Shown here one piece after another: positions 61,615-64,000 of a stretch of DNA of 64,000 bases; the first letter of the stretch is position 1, and each line of letters begins with the position of its first letter. The position numbers and the translations under genes are program-made. Below the pieces are notes generated by a model that was given only the letters and a program-made list of their open reading frames with translations, had not been told where the DNA came from and did no database searches. This DNA comes from Bog-950 sp044225825 (GTDB lineage Bacteria; Bacteroidota; Bacteroidia; Chitinophagales; LD1): assembly GCA_044225825.1 (NCBI GenBank), contig JBGAIB010000006.1, positions 290,535 through 354,534 on the forward strand, given 5' to 3'.

Positions 61615-63279
61615 TTATATGTTTAAATATTCTTTCACTTCTTCGCTGCTGTTAAACTTACGTTCTACCACTTCCGCTTTAAACTGGCCTTTGCCTTTTT
61701 CACTGGTAGCGGCTTTAAAGTCTTCGGCGCTTACTACGCATACACGCTGATCGTACGTTACCGCCCATACAAAGTTGGTTTTGGCAGGGTCGTATCTAAA
61801 CTTGTTCAATCCATCGGGGTAGTAGCTGAACATTACATTGCGTCCTTTTTCAATCAGGTAGGCAGTGCCTATCTGTATGTGTTTACCGGTTTGTTTATCG
61901 GTAAACTCGGCCACTACTTCGCCTCCTTGTGGTAATTTTTGCGGGCAATCGCAGTTAAAAGTGCCAAACTGGTTTACCTGAAAGGTGCGGTAAAACAGGT
62001 TGCTCTGGTCAAGCCTTGCTTCGTATTGTTTAATGCGTTCCTGTTGCTCGGCTATTTCTCTTTGTATCTGCGCTTCAATGGCTTTGGCCTTGGCTTCCAG
62101 CTCTTGTTTTAACCGGGCCTGTTCGGCTTTGCGTTCGCTTAGCTTTTGGGTATAGTCGGCATATTTTTCATCAAACACCTTTTTTGCAGCATCATAATCT
62201 TTCTCATCCACCGCAGGTGTTGCTACTACCGTAAACGATTCATCGCGTTTAATAAAGGTTATCTCGTAGTTCAGCGTGCCGTTTACGCGCTTCAGTTGTA
62301 CATCTTCCCATACTACCGAGGCCTTCTTCATGTCATAGCCTTTTTCATCCACCACCTGAAACTTCAGGTTGTTGTAAGCGCTCAGTTCAGGGAACTCCTT
62401 CTCATCTACCTTAATCGAAAAGCGGGGCTTTTTCTTGTCCGTTTTTTTAGGGGCCACAGGCTTCTCTTTCTCTACCTCGGCAATTTCCTGGCACACCTTG
62501 CGGTATGCCGGCGATTGGGCTTTTAAGGCTTCTTCGGTGTTGGCTTTCGGGGCAGCTGCAGGTATTGCCGAAGCAGGTAACGAATCCGTTTCGTTGAGTG
62601 CTTCGCTTGCCACCGGGTAATTGCTGTTTGCTAAATACACCCACTGCCTGGCAGTAGTATCCAGGTAGTAGGAATTAAAACGGTCTTCCTGGTTTTTCGA
62701 AGCCAGTTGAACCGTTATCAGTGCCTGCGGATTGGTGCGCAACGGCTTACCGTTTTGCGAAGCTGCAATATCCATCATACCGGCTGTTTCAAAATGGTAG
62801 GTTTCACCGGCACTGTCGTAGGTCATAGGTATACCAGCTAAAAACACATCGGCTACATCATGAAATTCGCGGTAACTCAACTGCACGGGGCCGTTTACTA
62901 CGTTACCGTTTTCGTCGGTAAAGGCATTGGCTGGCACTATAATTTTGCTGCCGGTTTTATAATCCAGTACCGAATCCGCTCCGGCAATCAGGTTGTAAGT
63001 AGTGTAAGCAATATCGGCGCTGCTGATCGGCGGTTGTATAAAACTTCTGGCGCTCAGTGGTTCACCGGCTTTATCGGCCGGGTTAAAAACCTTAAACAGC
63101 AGCAGCGAAGCCACCGTGGCTACCAGCACCGCCCCGCTGCCAAACCAGAACTTAGCGGTTTTAAAAAAGGGCGGTTTTAATGCTTTATAGGCTTTAAGCA
63201 CCTGTCCGAAATCTTTTCCGGCTTGCAGGTCGGCTTCGCTCAGGGGCTCGCGGTTCGTATTTATTTTATAGTTTTTCAT
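61615..63279 (-). CDS. Single-pass membrane protein with anti-sigma-like topology
   Basis: 554 residues. A cytosolic N-terminus of about 45 residues is followed by one membrane helix (WFGSGAVLVATVASLLLFKV, about 46-66). The extracytoplasmic part starts with a beta domain (KIIVPANAFTDENGNVVNGP, QLSYREFHDVADVFLAGIPM, YHFETAGMMDIAASQNGKPL) reminiscent of ZU5-like modules. A Pro/Ala linker, a second beta domain and a charged coiled coil near 365-430 (YTQKLSERKAEQARLKQELE) follow. It ends with VWAVTYDQRVCVVSAEDFKA. Placed directly after the ECF sigma gene (55-base gap), it is a candidate anti-sigma factor or envelope sensor, but no zinc anti-sigma motif is seen. Confidence 0.65.
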   Translation of the reverse strand: MKNYKINTNREPLSEADLQAGKDFGQVLKAYKALKPPFFKTAKFWFGSGAVLVATVASLLLFKVFNPADKAGEPLSARSFIQPPISSADIAYTTYNLIAGADSVLDYKTGSKIIVPANAFTDENGNVVNGPVQLSYREFHDVADVFLAGIPMTYDSAGETYHFETAGMMDIAASQNGKPLRTNPQALITVQLASKNQEDRFNSYYLDTTARQWVYLANSNYPVASEALNETDSLPASAIPAAAPKANTEEALKAQSPAYRKVCQEIAEVEKEKPVAPKKTDKKKPRFSIKVDEKEFPELSAYNNLKFQVVDEKGYDMKKASVVWEDVQLKRVNGTLNYEITFIKRDESFTVVATPAVDEKDYDAAKKVFDEKYADYTQKLSERKAEQARLKQELEAKAKAIEAQIQREIAEQQERIKQYEARLDQSNLFYRTFQVNQFGTFNCDCPQKLPQGGEVVAEFTDKQTGKHIQIGTAYLIEKGRNVMFSYYPDGLNKFRYDPAKTNFVWAVTYDQRVCVVSAEDFKAATSEKGKGQFKAEVVERKFNSSEEVKEYLNI

Positions 63280-63334
63280 GACTGTGCTGCGTATTGTTGT
63301 TTCATTCTCAAAATGGTTTCGTTTCCGGCAAGGG

Positions 63335-63898
63335 TTACTGGTTCCATACTTTCTGCAATTGCGGCTTCAGCTTTTCCAATATGCGGTATAAGCGCATTTT
63401 GGCGGTCGCCTCGTTAATGTTTAATAATTCGCTTATCTCCTTAAAGGGGCGCTTTTCAAAAAAGCGCATCTCCACCAATTCAAAGTCCTCCTCATCCAGG
63501 GTGCCGATAACATCCAGCACGGCCTGCTCTTTCTCTTCCGTGCTGTGGCCATCAATTTCCTCCACCAGGTCTTTCAGGTGTTTTTCCTCCAGGTTTATAC
63601 CGCGCTGCTTCTCGTTTTTGCGGAAAATCTGGTTCATCTCGTTAATGGCAATGCGGTAAAGCCAGCTGCTGAACGGAAAACCGCGGTCCTCGTACTTAGG
63701 TAGCGAAACAAGCGCCTGCAGAAACACCTGTTGGGTTATATCGTACGCATCCTCCTTGGTTGTTACGCGCTGGTATACAAACTTCAGTATCTGGGCATAG
63801 TACTTTTCGTAGAGCGGCCTGAATTTGTCAGGGTTCTTCTTGGCAGCGATGATCTGCTCAGCTTCTTCGCTGTTGGTTTTCACGTCCGTTGGTTCCAT
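63335..63898 (-). CDS. ECF-type RNA polymerase sigma factor
   Basis: 187 residues from the ATG at 63898 (MEPTDVKTNSEEAEQII); two earlier in-frame ATGs (63934 and 63982) add basic residues that look like leader. Region 2 is clear (FRPLYEKYYAQILKFVYQRV, DAYDITQQVFLQALVSLPKY, FSSWLYRIAINEMNQIFRKN). Region 4 is also clear (DEEDFELVEMRFFEKRPFKE, ISELLNINEATAKMRLYRIL). It is the first gene of the minus-strand cluster and likely activates the downstream membrane and secreted genes. A SigP/SigW-like envelope role is inferred only from context. Confidence 0.9.
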   Translation of the reverse strand: MEPTDVKTNSEEAEQIIAAKKNPDKFRPLYEKYYAQILKFVYQRVTTKEDAYDITQQVFLQALVSLPKYEDRGFPFSSWLYRIAINEMNQIFRKNEKQRGINLEEKHLKDLVEEIDGHSTEEKEQAVLDVIGTLDEEDFELVEMRFFEKRPFKEISELLNINEATAKMRLYRILEKLKPQLQKVWNQ

Positions 63899-64000
63899 GC
63901 TCCGGGCTATTAAAAGGGTTCTGTTTACCTGCATTACAATAGGAAAATGCCGGCGGGTTTTAAAAGTAACGGAATCCCCCAAAATAAATTCGCGGTAACC

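Noticed and set aside
1..64000. CRISPR arrays, insertion sequences, prophage genes, rRNA operons
   Set aside because: No regular short repeats with spacers, no transposase or integrase frames and no rRNA-like conserved stretches were seen.

Overview
The window reads as a chromosomal segment of a Bacteroidota bacterium, probably of the Chitinophagia/Sphingobacteriia type. Three things support this. There are type IX secretion (T9SS) substrates with C-terminal sorting domains (two giant PKD-repeat proteins and a Lys-C-like protease) plus a PorP/SprF partner. Several families typical of the phylum are present (CCDC81-like HU domain + SPOR protein, long-N-terminus NusB, LVIVD lipoproteins, GldM-like secreted domains). 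Start codons are generally preceded by A-rich DNA rather than clear Shine-Dalgarno motifs. I see no tRNA, rRNA, CRISPR array, insertion sequence or prophage; coding density is high and convergent genes often abut within a few bases.

Layout. 0-6 kb: the tail of an unknown gene and a 1,878-residue T9SS-secreted multidomain surface protein. 6-8.2 kb: groS-groL behind a candidate sigma-54-type promoter and closed by a terminator. 8.3-15.6 kb: small mixed genes (class-3 lipase-like hydrolase, membrane proteins, YegP-like, RDD, KTSC), an operon of two LVIVD lipoproteins plus a barrel-like protein, and a PlsC-like acyltransferase. 15.7-18 kb: a two-gene iron-sulfur module that looks like a split EtfD-type ETF:quinone oxidoreductase, with a perfect palindrome upstream. 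18.4-20.7 kb: a T9SS-exported lysyl-endopeptidase-like protease broken by a single apparent frameshift. 20.8-26.7 kb: AsmA-like protein, sensor histidine kinase, exported glutathione peroxidase and two lipoproteins. 26.8-38.4 kb: cysteine desulfurase, then a long minus-strand run of central and lipid metabolism: an ACAD11-like kinase/acyl-CoA dehydrogenase pair, a PPOX-fold flavoprotein, PEP synthase, an unusual aromatic/His-rich secreted protein and pyruvate carboxylase. 38.6-46.9 kb: HU/SPOR protein and a PorP/SprF plus giant gliding-type adhesin pair. 47-58 kb: NlpC/P60 hydrolase, sirtuin, menC-menE, leucine dehydrogenase, nusB, ccmE-ccmF, a cysteine-cluster protein and cystathionine beta-synthase. 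58-64 kb: four small secreted paralog-like proteins, a membrane protein with anti-sigma topology and an ECF sigma factor, with a BtuF-like metal/cobamide receptor on the other strand.

How the genes fit together. The ETF-type module, the acyl-CoA dehydrogenase/kinase pair, menaquinone genes and cytochrome c maturation genes would together connect fatty or hydroxy acid oxidation to a menaquinone-based respiratory chain. PEP synthase and pyruvate carboxylase provide gluconeogenesis and anaplerosis. The surface theme is T9SS export.

The most promising little-described unit is the 58-63.9 kb ECF sigma / membrane protein / GldM-C-like secreted protein cluster. Next are the split EtfD module with its palindrome, the zinc-less sirtuin with the desuccinylase YxxR motif, and the CxxxY-type CcmE. 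All functional assignments are from reading sequence and motifs; no database search was possible.
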